From Streptomyces sp. NRRL F-525 (GTDB lineage Bacteria > Actinomycetota > Actinomycetes > Streptomycetales > Streptomycetaceae): 64,000 nucleotides of DNA. Made by a program: the position numbers and the translations under genes. Within the stretch, counting starts at the first letter, position 1, and every line of letters begins with the position of its first letter. The DNA lies in the NCBI RefSeq assembly GCF_000716605.1, contig NZ_JNXE01000019.1, positions 110,354 through 174,353 of the forward strand, given 5' to 3'. This document shows, one piece after another, positions 1 to 8,363 of this stretch. The notes under the pieces are model-generated. The model was given only the letters and a program-made list of their open reading frames with translations. It was not told where the DNA came from and searched no databases.

Positions 1-70
1 GGCGTGACGCACAGAGGTGGCACAGAAAATTTCCCGCCGCGAACTGACGCAGACTCAAGAAGGGGCAATC

Positions 71-1501
71 ATGGCCGAGTTAACGCGCCGTAGACTCCTC
101 GGTTCCGCCGCGGGCGCGCTGGGCGGTGCCGCGGCGTTCTCCGTCCTCCCGCCGAGCATCCAACAGGCCGTCGCGGCCGGGCCGGTGAAGGGTTCGCTCG
201 ACGACATCGAGCACGTCGTCCTGCTGATGCAGGAGAACCGGTCGTTCGACCACTACTTCGGCACGCTGTCCGGTGTGCGCGGCTTCGCCGACCCGGACGC
301 GCTCAGGCTCGACTCCGGCAGGTCCGTGTTCTACCAGCCGGACGCGGTGAACCCGAAGGGGTATCTGCTCCCCTTCCACCTCGACACCCACACCTCCAGC
401 GCACAGGCCATCCCGTCCACCAGCCACGCCTGGGACGTGCAGCACTCCGCCTGGAACAACGGCAAGATGGACAACTGGCTGCCGGCCCACCGCACCGCCG
501 ACGGCGTCAACGGCCCCTATGTGATGGGCTATTACGACCGCCGGGACATCCCCTTCCAGTTCGCCCTCGCCGACGCCTTCACCATCTGCGACGCCTACCA
601 CTGCTCGGTGCTCGGCCCGACCTGGCCCAACCGGATGATGTGGATGACGGGCACCATCGACCCGGGCGGTACGCGGGGCGGCCCTGTCACCAGCAACACG
701 GTGCCGCCGACGCCGTTCCGCTGGACGACCTACGCGGAGCGCCTCCAGAACGCCGGCATCAGCTGGAAGTCGTACCACGAGGAGGACGACGCGTTCGGCT
801 GCAACGTCCTCGTGCAGTTCCAGGCGTTCGCGGAGTCCCAGCCGGGCTCGGACCTGTACGAGCGCGCCGTACGCCCCATGCCCGCGGGCACGTTCGAGGA
901 CGACGCCCGCAACGACCGTCTCCCCGCGGTGTCCTGGATCATCCCGACGAGCCTGACGTCCGAGCACCCGGACTATCTCCCGGCGGCGGGCGCGGACTGG
1001 GTCGCGTCGAAGATCGAAGCGGTCGCCTCGAACCCGAAGTTGTGGAAGAAGACGGCCTTCATCCTCAACTACGACGAGAACGACGGCCTGTTCGACCACG
1101 TCGTGCCACCGACCGCGCCCGCGGGCACGGCGAACGAGTACGTCGGCGGGCTGCCGGTCGGTGCCGGGTTCCGTGTCCCGGCGATTCTCATCTCGCCCTG
1201 GACGGTGGGGGGTTGGGTGGCCACGGAGACCTTCGACCACACCTCGGTCCTCCAGTTCCTGGAGCGCTGGACGGGGGTGGAGGAGCCGAACATCAGCGAC
1301 TGGCGCCGGGACACCTTCGGCGACCTCACCTCCGCGTTCCGCTTCCGCGACACCCGCACGCGCCCACCGAGGCTGCCGCAGGACACCGCGGAACAGCTGG
1401 CGAAGGCGAAGGAGGAGGTGGCGACCCTGCCGGCCCCCACCTTGCCCGGCGCGGACCAGGCCTTCCCCCGGCAGGAGAAGGGGCGTAGGCCGCAGGTGTG
1501 A
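71..1501 (+). CDS. Tat-exported phospholipase C / acid phosphatase-type phosphoesterase
   Basis: Secreted phosphoesterase of the alkaline-phosphatase-superfamily phospholipase C group (PF04185 type), expected to hydrolyse phospholipid or other phosphate esters outside the cell. A twin-arginine signal is clear: TRRRLLG near residue 5, a hydrophobic Ala/Gly stretch, and a likely cut after AVAAG near residue 36. The mature N-terminus carries the family signature MQENRSFDHYFG, and DENDGLFDHVVPP (about residues 335-347) is the distal metal-site block. The ATG at 71 follows GAAGGGG at good spacing; an in-frame GTG at 17 would place 18 residues before the Tat motif and is less likely. At 476 aa it lacks the C-terminal extension of the long (~700 aa) haemolytic-type PLCs. 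The exact substrate cannot be read from sequence. Confidence 0.9.
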   Translation: MAELTRRRLLGSAAGALGGAAAFSVLPPSIQQAVAAGPVKGSLDDIEHVVLLMQENRSFDHYFGTLSGVRGFADPDALRLDSGRSVFYQPDAVNPKGYLLPFHLDTHTSSAQAIPSTSHAWDVQHSAWNNGKMDNWLPAHRTADGVNGPYVMGYYDRRDIPFQFALADAFTICDAYHCSVLGPTWPNRMMWMTGTIDPGGTRGGPVTSNTVPPTPFRWTTYAERLQNAGISWKSYHEEDDAFGCNVLVQFQAFAESQPGSDLYERAVRPMPAGTFEDDARNDRLPAVSWIIPTSLTSEHPDYLPAAGADWVASKIEAVASNPKLWKKTAFILNYDENDGLFDHVVPPTAPAGTANEYVGGLPVGAGFRVPAILISPWTVGGWVATETFDHTSVLQFLERWTGVEEPNISDWRRDTFGDLTSAFRFRDTRTRPPRLPQDTAEQLAKAKEEVATLPAPTLPGADQAFPRQEKGRRPQV

Positions 1502-1530
1502 GTGGCGGCTGAGGGTTCGCCGGTGCCTCA

Positions 1531-1573
1531 TGACGGGAGAGCGGTGAGGGCATGCCCTTCCGCGCTCCCGTCA
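1531..1573. terminator. Hairpin between convergent genes
   Basis: Arms TGACGGGAGAGCGG (1531-1544) and CCGCGCTCCCGTCA (1560-1573) pair over 14 bp with one mismatch, with a second small palindrome AGGGCATGCCCT inside the loop. It lies between the end of the phosphoesterase gene and the end of the convergent lacI-type gene, so it could end transcription from both sides. No T-run follows, as is common in high-GC actinobacteria. The rest of the 303-base gap (1502-1804) shows no gene. Confidence 0.6.
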
Positions 1574-1804
1574 CTGGTCCCCGGAAGCCGACTCCGTAGG
1601 GCCCTGGTCGAGGCGTTCCACGGCGGCGGCCACCGCGTAGCGCGCCTGCCCCTCGCCCCCCCCTGACGACCGCGGTCCCGCGCCCGGGGCGAGGGGCACC
1701 TGCGGCTGTCGCACGGTCAGGCTGACGTCCGGAGCTCTTCACGCGCGCCGCCCGGATCGTAGCCGCGGTCATAGCGTGCTCGATTCCCCAACTCACCCGA
1801 AGAC

Positions 1805-2824
1805 TCAGGTGGATTCGCGCACGACCAGCCGGCAGGGAACGCTGTGCAGGCCGGGCGCCGGCTCGGAGTTGATGGCGTCCAGGAGCAGGAGGGCGGCCTG
1901 TCGGCCGATCTCGGAGAGGGCCGTGTCGATCGTGGTGAGGGGCGGGCGGGAGGCCAGGGCCATGACGTCCCAGTTGTCGTAGCCCACGATCGACACCCTG
2001 CCGGGCACGTCCAGGCCGTTCTCGCGCAGCGCGTCGGCGACACCTCTGGCGATCTGGTCGTTGCCGCAGAAGAAGGCGTCCGTGTCCGGTGCCGTACGCA
2101 GCACCGCTTCGGCGGCGCGGCGACCCCATGCCTCGCTCCACTCCCCGAAGTGGACCCGGCCGGTGGCGAGTTCCAGGGCGGAGTGCTTGAGGAGTTCGAG
2201 GGTGTGGTGGGCGCGGTCGCGGGCGGCCGCGTGGTGAGCCGGCCCTGTGATGTGCGCGATCCGGGTGCGGCCGGTGCCGAGCAGATGCTCGATGGCCAGC
2301 TTGGCTCCGCTCCGGTCGTCGGACACGACGGAGATGTCGTCCGGGTCGGTGGACGGCGAGAGCGCGTAGACCGTCGGGATCGGTTCGATGCCGTTCAGCG
2401 GCGGACGCGGGTCCGTCCTGCGGCCGGTCACGATGATGCCGTCCACCCGGCGGTCCATGAGGTTGCGCAGGTGGTGCTGCTCGCGGATGGCGTCGCCGCG
2501 GGTGTCGCACAGCAGGACGGAGATCTTTCCGGCGCCGAGCGCGTCCTCGGCGCCGAGGAGGACGGGCGTGCTGAAGCGGCCGATGCCGTCCGTCGTCATC
2601 AGCCCGACGGTCCAGCTGCGGCCGGTGTGCAGGCTCTGCGCCTGCTGATTGGGGCGGAAGTCGAGTTCTTCGACGGCGTCCAGGACCCGCTGCCGGGTCT
2701 CCGGGCGCATGTTCCCGCTGCCGTTCAGCGCCTTGGAGGCCGTCCCGACACTGACACCGGCCAGCTTGGCCACGTCGGCCAGCTTCGCCCGCCCGGTGGG
2801 CGGAAGACTTGGAACGGCGGTCAC
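1805..2824 (-). CDS. LacI-family transcriptional regulator
   Basis: DNA-binding repressor of the LacI/GalR family, 339 aa. The N-terminal helix-turn-helix with hinge is at about residues 15-60 (LADVAKLAGVSVGTASKALNG, then a hinge-like segment). The remainder is a periplasmic-binding-protein-like sugar sensor with family blocks such as GRTDPRPP and CGNDQIARGVADALRENG. The chosen start is a GTG at 2824 preceded by AAAGGA six bases upstream; starting at 2869 would add a cysteine-rich tail unlike the family. It diverges from the GH127 gene, and the intergenic region carries two matching operator-like sites, so it most likely represses the arabinoside-use genes and possibly itself. The effector sugar is unknown, but L-arabinofuranosides or their products are the natural guess. 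Confidence 0.88.
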   Translation of the reverse strand: MTAVPSLPPTGRAKLADVAKLAGVSVGTASKALNGSGNMRPETRQRVLDAVEELDFRPNQQAQSLHTGRSWTVGLMTTDGIGRFSTPVLLGAEDALGAGKISVLLCDTRGDAIREQHHLRNLMDRRVDGIIVTGRRTDPRPPLNGIEPIPTVYALSPSTDPDDISVVSDDRSGAKLAIEHLLGTGRTRIAHITGPAHHAAARDRAHHTLELLKHSALELATGRVHFGEWSEAWGRRAAEAVLRTAPDTDAFFCGNDQIARGVADALRENGLDVPGRVSIVGYDNWDVMALASRPPLTTIDTALSEIGRQAALLLLDAINSEPAPGLHSVPCRLVVREST

Positions 2825-2901
2825 GCGCAATCCTTTTCCCTGACGACATCGGCAGTTGCATCCTGACACCGTTCACGCCGCCTGGCCAGCCCTCACCGGA
2901 C

Positions 2902-2916
2902 TAGGAAAATGTTTGG
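2902..2916 (+). promoter_or_regulatory. Operator-like site O1
   Basis: TAGGAAAATGTTTGG lies just upstream of the presumed -35 of the GH127 promoter. It shares TAGGAAAA-Y-GTTT with O2 (2965-2979), which lies on the opposite strand on the other side of the promoter. This is an A/T-rich island in very GC-rich DNA, of a type often bound by LacI-family proteins. Confidence 0.55.
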
Positions 2917-2925
2917 ACGGACCCC

Positions 2926-2955
2926 TTGACGCACCCTCGGTCCCGTTCCTACCTT
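2926..2955 (+). promoter_or_regulatory. Promoter of the GH127-ABC transporter operon
   Basis: TTGACG (2926-2931) and TACCTT (2950-2955) are separated by 18 bases, a reasonable housekeeping-sigma promoter. It is bracketed by the two operator-like sites, and the leader to the GH127 start is about 115 bases. Confidence 0.5.
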
Positions 2956-2964
2956 TCCCGGCAG

Positions 2965-2979
2965 AAAAACGTTTTCCTA
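2965..2979 (-). promoter_or_regulatory. Operator-like site O2 overlapping the likely transcription start
   Basis: Read on the minus strand this is TAGGAAAACGTTTTT; it contains the palindrome AAAACGTTTT (2966-2975) with a central CG, typical of LacI-family operators. It sits about 10 bases after the -10 element, where a bound repressor would block initiation. Confidence 0.6.
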
Positions 2980-3078
2980 AACGGGTTCGAGAGACGGAGC
3001 AACGCCCGTCCGGCCTCAGGGACGCCCTGACGCGCCTCGCGTCCCCGACCCGCTTCCCACCTACCTCTCCGGAGTGCC

Positions 3079-5040
3079 ATGCCCCGCCCACGTTCCACCG
3101 CGCTGCCCTCCTCGGCCCCGGCCCCGTCCGAACAGGCGGGCGCGTCCACCGGCCCGGTCCGCCTCGGCCCGGGTGCCAAGGCGGCACTCGCGCCCGCCGC
3201 GGCCGAGGTGCGCGCCGGCTTCTGGAGCACCCGCCGCGAGGTGAACGCGCGTGTCTCACTCCCGCAGGGCCCCGAGCTGCTGGAGTCGGCGGGGAACCTG
3301 CACAACCTGCGGCTGGCGGCGGGCGCGGTCGAGGGCGAGTTCCGGGGCGCGTACCCGTTCGTGGACACGGATGTCTACAAGTGGCTGGAGGCCGCCTCCT
3401 GGCAGCTCGCCCAACACCCCGACCCCGACCTGGAGTCGGAGGTCGACCGGATCGTCGCCCTGGTCGCCGGCGCGCAGCAGCCCGACGGCTATCTGAACAC
3501 CTGGTTCCAGCTGCTCAAGGGCGGCGAGCGGTACAAGGACCTGCGCTGGGGCCACGAGCTGTACTGCGCGGGCCATCTCATCCAGGCGGCCGTCGCCCAC
3601 CACCGTGCCACCGGCCGGCCCCAACTCCTGGACGTGGCGCGCGGGTTCGCCGACCACATCGACTCCGTGTTCGGCCTGCCCGGCAGCGGCAAGGAGATCG
3701 ACGGCATCGACGGCCACCCCGAGGTCGAGACCGCCCTGGTGGAGCTGTACCGGGAGACCGGCGAGCGCCGCTACCTCGATCTGGCCGGCTACTTCGTCGA
3801 CCGGTTCGGCCACGGCCTGCTGGGCGGCGAGGCGTACTGCCAGGACCGGGTGCCGCTGCGCGAGGCGGACACCGTGGAAGGCCACGCCGTACGGCAGTTG
3901 TACCTGCTCGCGGCCGCCGCCGATCTGGCGACCGAGACCGGGGACGCCGAACTCCGGGCGGCGGGCGAGCGGTTGTGGCGGGCGATGACCACCACCAAGA
4001 CCCACCTCACCGGCGGCCTCGGCGCGCACCACGACGAGGAGGACTTCGGCGACCCGTACGAACTCCCCAACGAGCGCGCCTACTGCGAGACTTGCGCCGC
4101 CATCGCGTCCGTCCAGTGGAGCTGGCGGATGGCCCTGCTCACCGGCGAGGCCCGCTACTCCGACCTGATCGAACGCACCCTGTACAACGGTTTCCTGGCC
4201 GGGGTGTCGCTCGACGGCGAGAGCTGGCTGTACGTCAACCCGCTCCAGGTCCGCGACGGCCACACCGACCCGGGCGGCGACCAGTCGGCCCGCCGCACCC
4301 GCTGGTTCCGCTGCGCCTGCTGCCCGCCGAACGTGATGCGGCTGCTGGCCTCGCTGGAGCACTACCTCGCGTCCGGCGACGAACAGGGCCTGCAGATCCA
4401 CCAGTTCACCACCGGCCGCTACTCCTACGGCGGGATGTCCGTCCGCACCGAGACCGACTATCCCTGGCACGGCACGGTCGCCCTCACCGTCGAGGACACC
4501 CCCGACCGGCCGTGGACCCTGTCCCTGCGCGTCCCGCAGTGGTGCCGCGAATTCCGGGTGCGCGTCGGGGAGTTGTCGTACGCCCAGACGGACGCACCAG
4601 TCGAGGACGGGTGGCTGCGCCTCGAACGGACCTGGGCGCGGGGCGACTCGGTCGTCCTGGAGCTGGTGCTCGAACCCCGGCTGACCGCCGCCGACCCGCG
4701 GGTGGACGCCGTGCGCGGCTGTGCGGCGATCGAGCGCGGGCCGCTCGTGTACTGCCTGGAGCAGGTGGACGTCCCCGGCGGCGGTCTGGACGACATCGTC
4801 CTCGACGCCACCCGCCCGCTGGCCGTGAAGCACCGCCCGGATCTGCTCGGCGGGGTCACCACCGTCGTCGCGGCCGGGTACCGCAGGCGCCTTGCGGACG
4901 ACGGGAGTTGGTGGCCGTACCGGTCCCCCGCACCCGGCGCCGCACCGACCGGCGACCTGGTCGAGCTGACCGCGATCCCCTACTACGCCTGGGCCAACCG
5001 CCAGGACGGCGCCATGCGCGTCTGGCTGCCCACCTCCTGA
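3079..5040 (+). CDS. GH127 beta-L-arabinofuranosidase-like glycoside hydrolase
   Basis: Glycoside hydrolase of family GH127 (formerly DUF1680), whose founding member removes beta-linked L-arabinofuranose from hydroxyproline glycans. Length 653 aa matches the family. The unusual cysteine-centred zinc site is visible: Glu320/321, Cys336 in the block AYCETC (336/339) and the pair Cys414-Cys415 in RCACCPPN, with the same 16-residue Glu-to-Cys spacing as in the founding enzyme. Tryptophan- and His-rich (alpha/alpha)6-barrel segments precede them. No signal peptide is evident, so it probably acts in the cytoplasm on imported oligosaccharides. The ATG at 3079 follows CCGGAG. It is first in the operon with the importer, and its promoter is flanked by LacI-type operators. 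Activity on another pyranoside or furanoside cannot be excluded, because this family is broad. Confidence 0.85.
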   Translation: MPRPRSTALPSSAPAPSEQAGASTGPVRLGPGAKAALAPAAAEVRAGFWSTRREVNARVSLPQGPELLESAGNLHNLRLAAGAVEGEFRGAYPFVDTDVYKWLEAASWQLAQHPDPDLESEVDRIVALVAGAQQPDGYLNTWFQLLKGGERYKDLRWGHELYCAGHLIQAAVAHHRATGRPQLLDVARGFADHIDSVFGLPGSGKEIDGIDGHPEVETALVELYRETGERRYLDLAGYFVDRFGHGLLGGEAYCQDRVPLREADTVEGHAVRQLYLLAAAADLATETGDAELRAAGERLWRAMTTTKTHLTGGLGAHHDEEDFGDPYELPNERAYCETCAAIASVQWSWRMALLTGEARYSDLIERTLYNGFLAGVSLDGESWLYVNPLQVRDGHTDPGGDQSARRTRWFRCACCPPNVMRLLASLEHYLASGDEQGLQIHQFTTGRYSYGGMSVRTETDYPWHGTVALTVEDTPDRPWTLSLRVPQWCREFRVRVGELSYAQTDAPVEDGWLRLERTWARGDSVVLELVLEPRLTAADPRVDAVRGCAAIERGPLVYCLEQVDVPGGGLDDIVLDATRPLAVKHRPDLLGGVTTVVAAGYRRRLADDGSWWPYRSPAPGAAPTGDLVELTAIPYYAWANRQDGAMRVWLPTS

Positions 5041-5092
5041 CCCCGCACCACCTGCCCCCTCCTACGAGCCGCACCAAGACAACGAGGTCACC

Positions 5093-6340
5093 GTGAGAAA
5101 CACCCGCCGCACCCTCCTCACCGCCATAGCCGCCGTCGGCGCGCTCACCTCCGTCGCCGCCTGCGGGGGCGGTTCCGACTCCTCCGCCTCCGGTTCTGGG
5201 AAGGCCGGCGGGACGTACAACTTCTGGGATCCGTACCCGCAGTTCGACGCCTCCTCGGCGTGGGGCAGGCTCGTCACCAAGTGCGGCACCGCCGCCGGGG
5301 TCAAGGTCAAGCGCACCAGCATGGACACCACGGACCTGGGCAACAAGGCGCTGCTCGCCGCCCAGCAGGGCAACGCGCCCGACGTGATGCTGGTGGACAA
5401 CCCGGTCGTCTCCACGCTGGTGGAGGCGGGGATCCTCAACAAGACCAGCGACCTCGGCCTCGACACGTCGTCGATCCAGAAGAACATCCTCGGCGCGGGC
5501 GTCATCGACAACGCGTCCTACGGGGTGCCGATCGGCGCCAACACCCTCGCGCTCTACTACAACAAGAAGATCCTTACCGCGGCCCACGTCGACCCGGCGT
5601 CCGTCAAGGACTGGGCCTCCCTCACGGCGGCGCTGAAGAAGGTCAAGTCCGCGGGCAAGAAGGGCATCACGTTCTCCGCGATCAACACGGAGGAGGGCAG
5701 CTTCCAGTTCCTGCCCTGGTTCTGGGGCGCGGGCGGCGATCTCACCAAGCTCAACTCCCCTGAGGGAACGGCCGCGTTGACGCTGTGGAAGCAGTGGGTC
5801 GACGGCGGATACGCGCCGAAGGACGTCCTGCAGAACACCCAGACCACCAGCTGGCAGGAGTTCGCCACCGGCGACTACGCGTTCAGCGAGAACGGCACCT
5901 GGCAGCTCGGCAACGCCGACAAGGCCGGCTTCCCGTACGGCGTCATCAACATCCCCGGGCAGAACGGCGGTTCGGCGCCGGTGCCGACCGGCGGCGAGTT
6001 CGTCACCGTGCCGGTGCAGAAGGACACCTCCCGCTACGACGTCAGCAAGAAGATCGTCACCTGTCTGACGAACTCAGCGAACCTGCTGACCACCGACACG
6101 ACCCTCACCTACGTGGCGCCCACCGCCCAGGTGCAGGCCCAACAGGTGAAGCAGAACCCGGAGTTGAAGCCGTGGGTGGGCGCGGTGGCCGCGGCGCGCG
6201 GCCGCACCAGCGGCGGCCTGGGCACCAAGTACCCGACGATCTCCCAGCCGTTGTGGACCGCCGTGCAGAACGCCCTGTCGGGCGGCAAGAGCCCGCAGGC
6301 GGCCCTCGACGCCGCTCAGACGGCCGCGGGCAAGGGCTGA
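5093..6340 (+). CDS. ABC sugar transporter, solute-binding lipoprotein
   Basis: Extracellular substrate-binding lipoprotein of the family-1 carbohydrate group, 415 aa from a GTG start. The N-terminus has a basic n-region, a hydrophobic stretch and a lipobox ending in SVAAC (Cys near residue 24), followed by a Gly/Ser linker. Downstream blocks such as NAPDVMLVDNP, GVPIGANTLALYYNKK and EFATGDYAFSENGTWQ are typical of sugar-binding proteins. It is followed by two permeases, giving the standard binding protein-permease-permease order. The transported sugar is inferred from the neighbours to be an arabinose-containing oligosaccharide. Confidence 0.9.
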   Translation: MRNTRRTLLTAIAAVGALTSVAACGGGSDSSASGSGKAGGTYNFWDPYPQFDASSAWGRLVTKCGTAAGVKVKRTSMDTTDLGNKALLAAQQGNAPDVMLVDNPVVSTLVEAGILNKTSDLGLDTSSIQKNILGAGVIDNASYGVPIGANTLALYYNKKILTAAHVDPASVKDWASLTAALKKVKSAGKKGITFSAINTEEGSFQFLPWFWGAGGDLTKLNSPEGTAALTLWKQWVDGGYAPKDVLQNTQTTSWQEFATGDYAFSENGTWQLGNADKAGFPYGVINIPGQNGGSAPVPTGGEFVTVPVQKDTSRYDVSKKIVTCLTNSANLLTTDTTLTYVAPTAQVQAQQVKQNPELKPWVGAVAAARGRTSGGLGTKYPTISQPLWTAVQNALSGGKSPQAALDAAQTAAGKG

Positions 6341-6421
6341 CACCCCGGGCCTCCGAACCCCTCCGGAAACCGCGTCCCCATCGCGTCCGTCCGGACACGC
6401 CACCCGCATCCAGGAGTACCC

Positions 6422-7405
6422 ATGACCATCGCCCGCGTCGACCGCCGCTCGCAGCGGTCCCCGGCCAGGTCCGGGGCGACCGGCACCGGACAACGGACGG
6501 ACGCGTCGGACCCGCGGCGCCGACAGCGTCGTAGGAGCCGGCTCGTCGCGCTGGCCTTCGTCGCGCCGCTGGTCGGCTACCTCGCCGCCTTCTACCTCTA
6601 TCCGCTCTACCGCAACCTCGACCTGAGCCTGCGCGACTACACCGTGCGGTCGTTCGTGCAGGGGGACGCGCCCTTCTCCGGCCTCGACAACTTCCGGACC
6701 GTCCTGGACGACCCCACGTTCGGCCCGGCGATGCGCCACACCCTGGTCTTCACCTTCGCGTCGATCGCGTTCCAGTACGTGGCCGGGCTCGCCCTCGCGG
6801 TCTTCTTCAACCGGCACTTCCGGCTGGCCGCGACCCTGCGCGCCCTGTTCCTGATCCCCTGGCTGCTGCCGCTGATCGTGTCGGCGTCGACCTGGGCGTG
6901 GATGTTCAACAGCGAGTCCGGTGTCATCGACTACGCCCTGCACCTGGTGGGCGTGTCCCCGGTGGACTGGCTCAACTCGCCCGACTGGGCGCTGACTTCG
7001 GTGGTCATCGCGAACATCTGGATCGGCATCCCGTTCAACCTCGTCATCCTCTACAGCGGGCTGCAGAACATCCCCGGGGAGCTGTACGAGGCCGCGGCCC
7101 TGGACGGGGCCGGGGCCTGGCAGCAGTTCCGGCGGATCACCTTCCCGCTGCTGCGCCCGGTGTCGGCGATCACCCTGCTCCTCGGACTGGTCTACACGCT
7201 CAAGGTGTTCGACCTGATCTGGATCATGACCAAGGGCGGTCCGGGCGACGCGTCGTCCACGCTCGCCACCTGGTCGTACCAGCTCGGCTTCGGCACGCTG
7301 CTGCCGAAGTTCGGCCCCGGCGCCGCCGTCGGCGACATCCTCATCCTCATCGCGCTCGTCTTCGGCCTGCTCTACATCCGCGTCCAGAGGAGGCAGGAAG
7401 CGTGA
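6422..7405 (+). CDS. ABC sugar transporter permease, MalF type
   Basis: Inner-membrane permease, 327 aa, with about six transmembrane segments after a basic cytoplasmic N-terminus of about 40 residues. The conserved cytoplasmic loop that docks the ATPase is present: EAAALDGAGAWQQFRRITFP near residues 222-241. RBS AGGAG stands 5 bases before the ATG. It overlaps the next permease by four bases (GTGA), implying translational coupling. No ATP-binding subunit is encoded in the window; in Streptomyces a shared ATPase (MsiK) commonly energises such importers. Confidence 0.92.
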   Translation: MTIARVDRRSQRSPARSGATGTGQRTDASDPRRRQRRRSRLVALAFVAPLVGYLAAFYLYPLYRNLDLSLRDYTVRSFVQGDAPFSGLDNFRTVLDDPTFGPAMRHTLVFTFASIAFQYVAGLALAVFFNRHFRLAATLRALFLIPWLLPLIVSASTWAWMFNSESGVIDYALHLVGVSPVDWLNSPDWALTSVVIANIWIGIPFNLVILYSGLQNIPGELYEAAALDGAGAWQQFRRITFPLLRPVSAITLLLGLVYTLKVFDLIWIMTKGGPGDASSTLATWSYQLGFGTLLPKFGPGAAVGDILILIALVFGLLYIRVQRRQEA

Positions 7406-8223
7406 AGTCCCGTACGGGAAAGCGCCGTTACACCGTCATCGGCGTCCTGCTGACCGCCCTGATGCTGTTCCCGGTGTACTGGATGATCAACGTGTCCCTC
7501 ACCCCGCAGCAGGACATGCGGAAGACCCCGCCCGATCTGCTGCCCCTGCACCCCACCTTCGAGGGCTACCGGGCCGTCCTGGACGACCAGTTGCCCTACC
7601 TCGGCACCAGCCTCCTCATCGGCCTGGGCACGGTCGCCCTGACCCTCGTCCTCGCGGCCCCGGCCGGCTTCGCCCTGGCCAAACTCCGCCCGCTGGGCGG
7701 CGGAACCCTCGGACTCGCCCTGCTGGTCGCCCAGATGATCCCGGGCATCGTCATGGCGATGGGCTTCTACGGCATCTTCCTCGACCTCGGCCTGCTCAAC
7801 TCCTGGTGGGGGCTGATCGTCGCGGACTCCACCATCGCCGTGCCGTTCGGCGTGATGATCTTCACCGCCTTCATGTCGGGCATCCCCGGCGAACTCATCT
7901 CCGCGGCCCGTATCGACGGCGCCGGCACCTGGCGCACCTTCGTGTCCGTGGTGCTCCCGGTGAGCCGCAACGCGATCGTCACGGTCTCGCTGTTCAGCTT
8001 CCTGTGGGCCTGGTCCGACTTCGTCTTCGCCAACACCCTGGACGGCGGCGGCACTTGGCGACCGATCACCCTCGGCATCTACAAGTACATCGGCAACAAC
8101 AACCAGGAATGGAACGCGATCATGGCCACCGCCGTCGTCGCGTCGATCCCGGCCGCCGTCCTCCTGGTCCTCGCCCAGCGCTACGTCGCCGCGGGCGTGA
8201 CCGCCGGCGCGGTCAAGGACTGA
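7402..8223 (+). CDS. ABC sugar transporter permease, MalG type
   Basis: Second inner-membrane permease, 273 aa, six predicted transmembrane segments. The start is the GTG at 7402, whose last two bases are shared with the TGA of the MalF-type gene. The ATPase-docking loop reads ELISAARIDGAGTWRTF, followed by a proline-containing helix. It forms the channel with the preceding gene for the sugar delivered by the lipoprotein. Confidence 0.92.
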   Translation: MKSRTGKRRYTVIGVLLTALMLFPVYWMINVSLTPQQDMRKTPPDLLPLHPTFEGYRAVLDDQLPYLGTSLLIGLGTVALTLVLAAPAGFALAKLRPLGGGTLGLALLVAQMIPGIVMAMGFYGIFLDLGLLNSWWGLIVADSTIAVPFGVMIFTAFMSGIPGELISAARIDGAGTWRTFVSVVLPVSRNAIVTVSLFSFLWAWSDFVFANTLDGGGTWRPITLGIYKYIGNNNQEWNAIMATAVVASIPAAVLLVLAQRYVAAGVTAGAVKD

Positions 8224-8363
8224 TCCACGGTGCCGGCCGCCCCGCGCCCACCGGCAGGGCGGGGCCGCGGTCCGCCGCCGCCTCCCCGAGCCGCCTCCGC
8301 ACCGCATCGCAACTCCCGCACCGCGCTTGGCAAGTCCCCCTCCCTTCCTCAGGAGAGCCGCTG

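Noticed and set aside
80..1531. 483-codon frame antisense to the phosphoesterase
   Set aside because: Arg/Gly/Val-rich shadow with no motif; the plus-strand frame has a Tat signal and family signatures.
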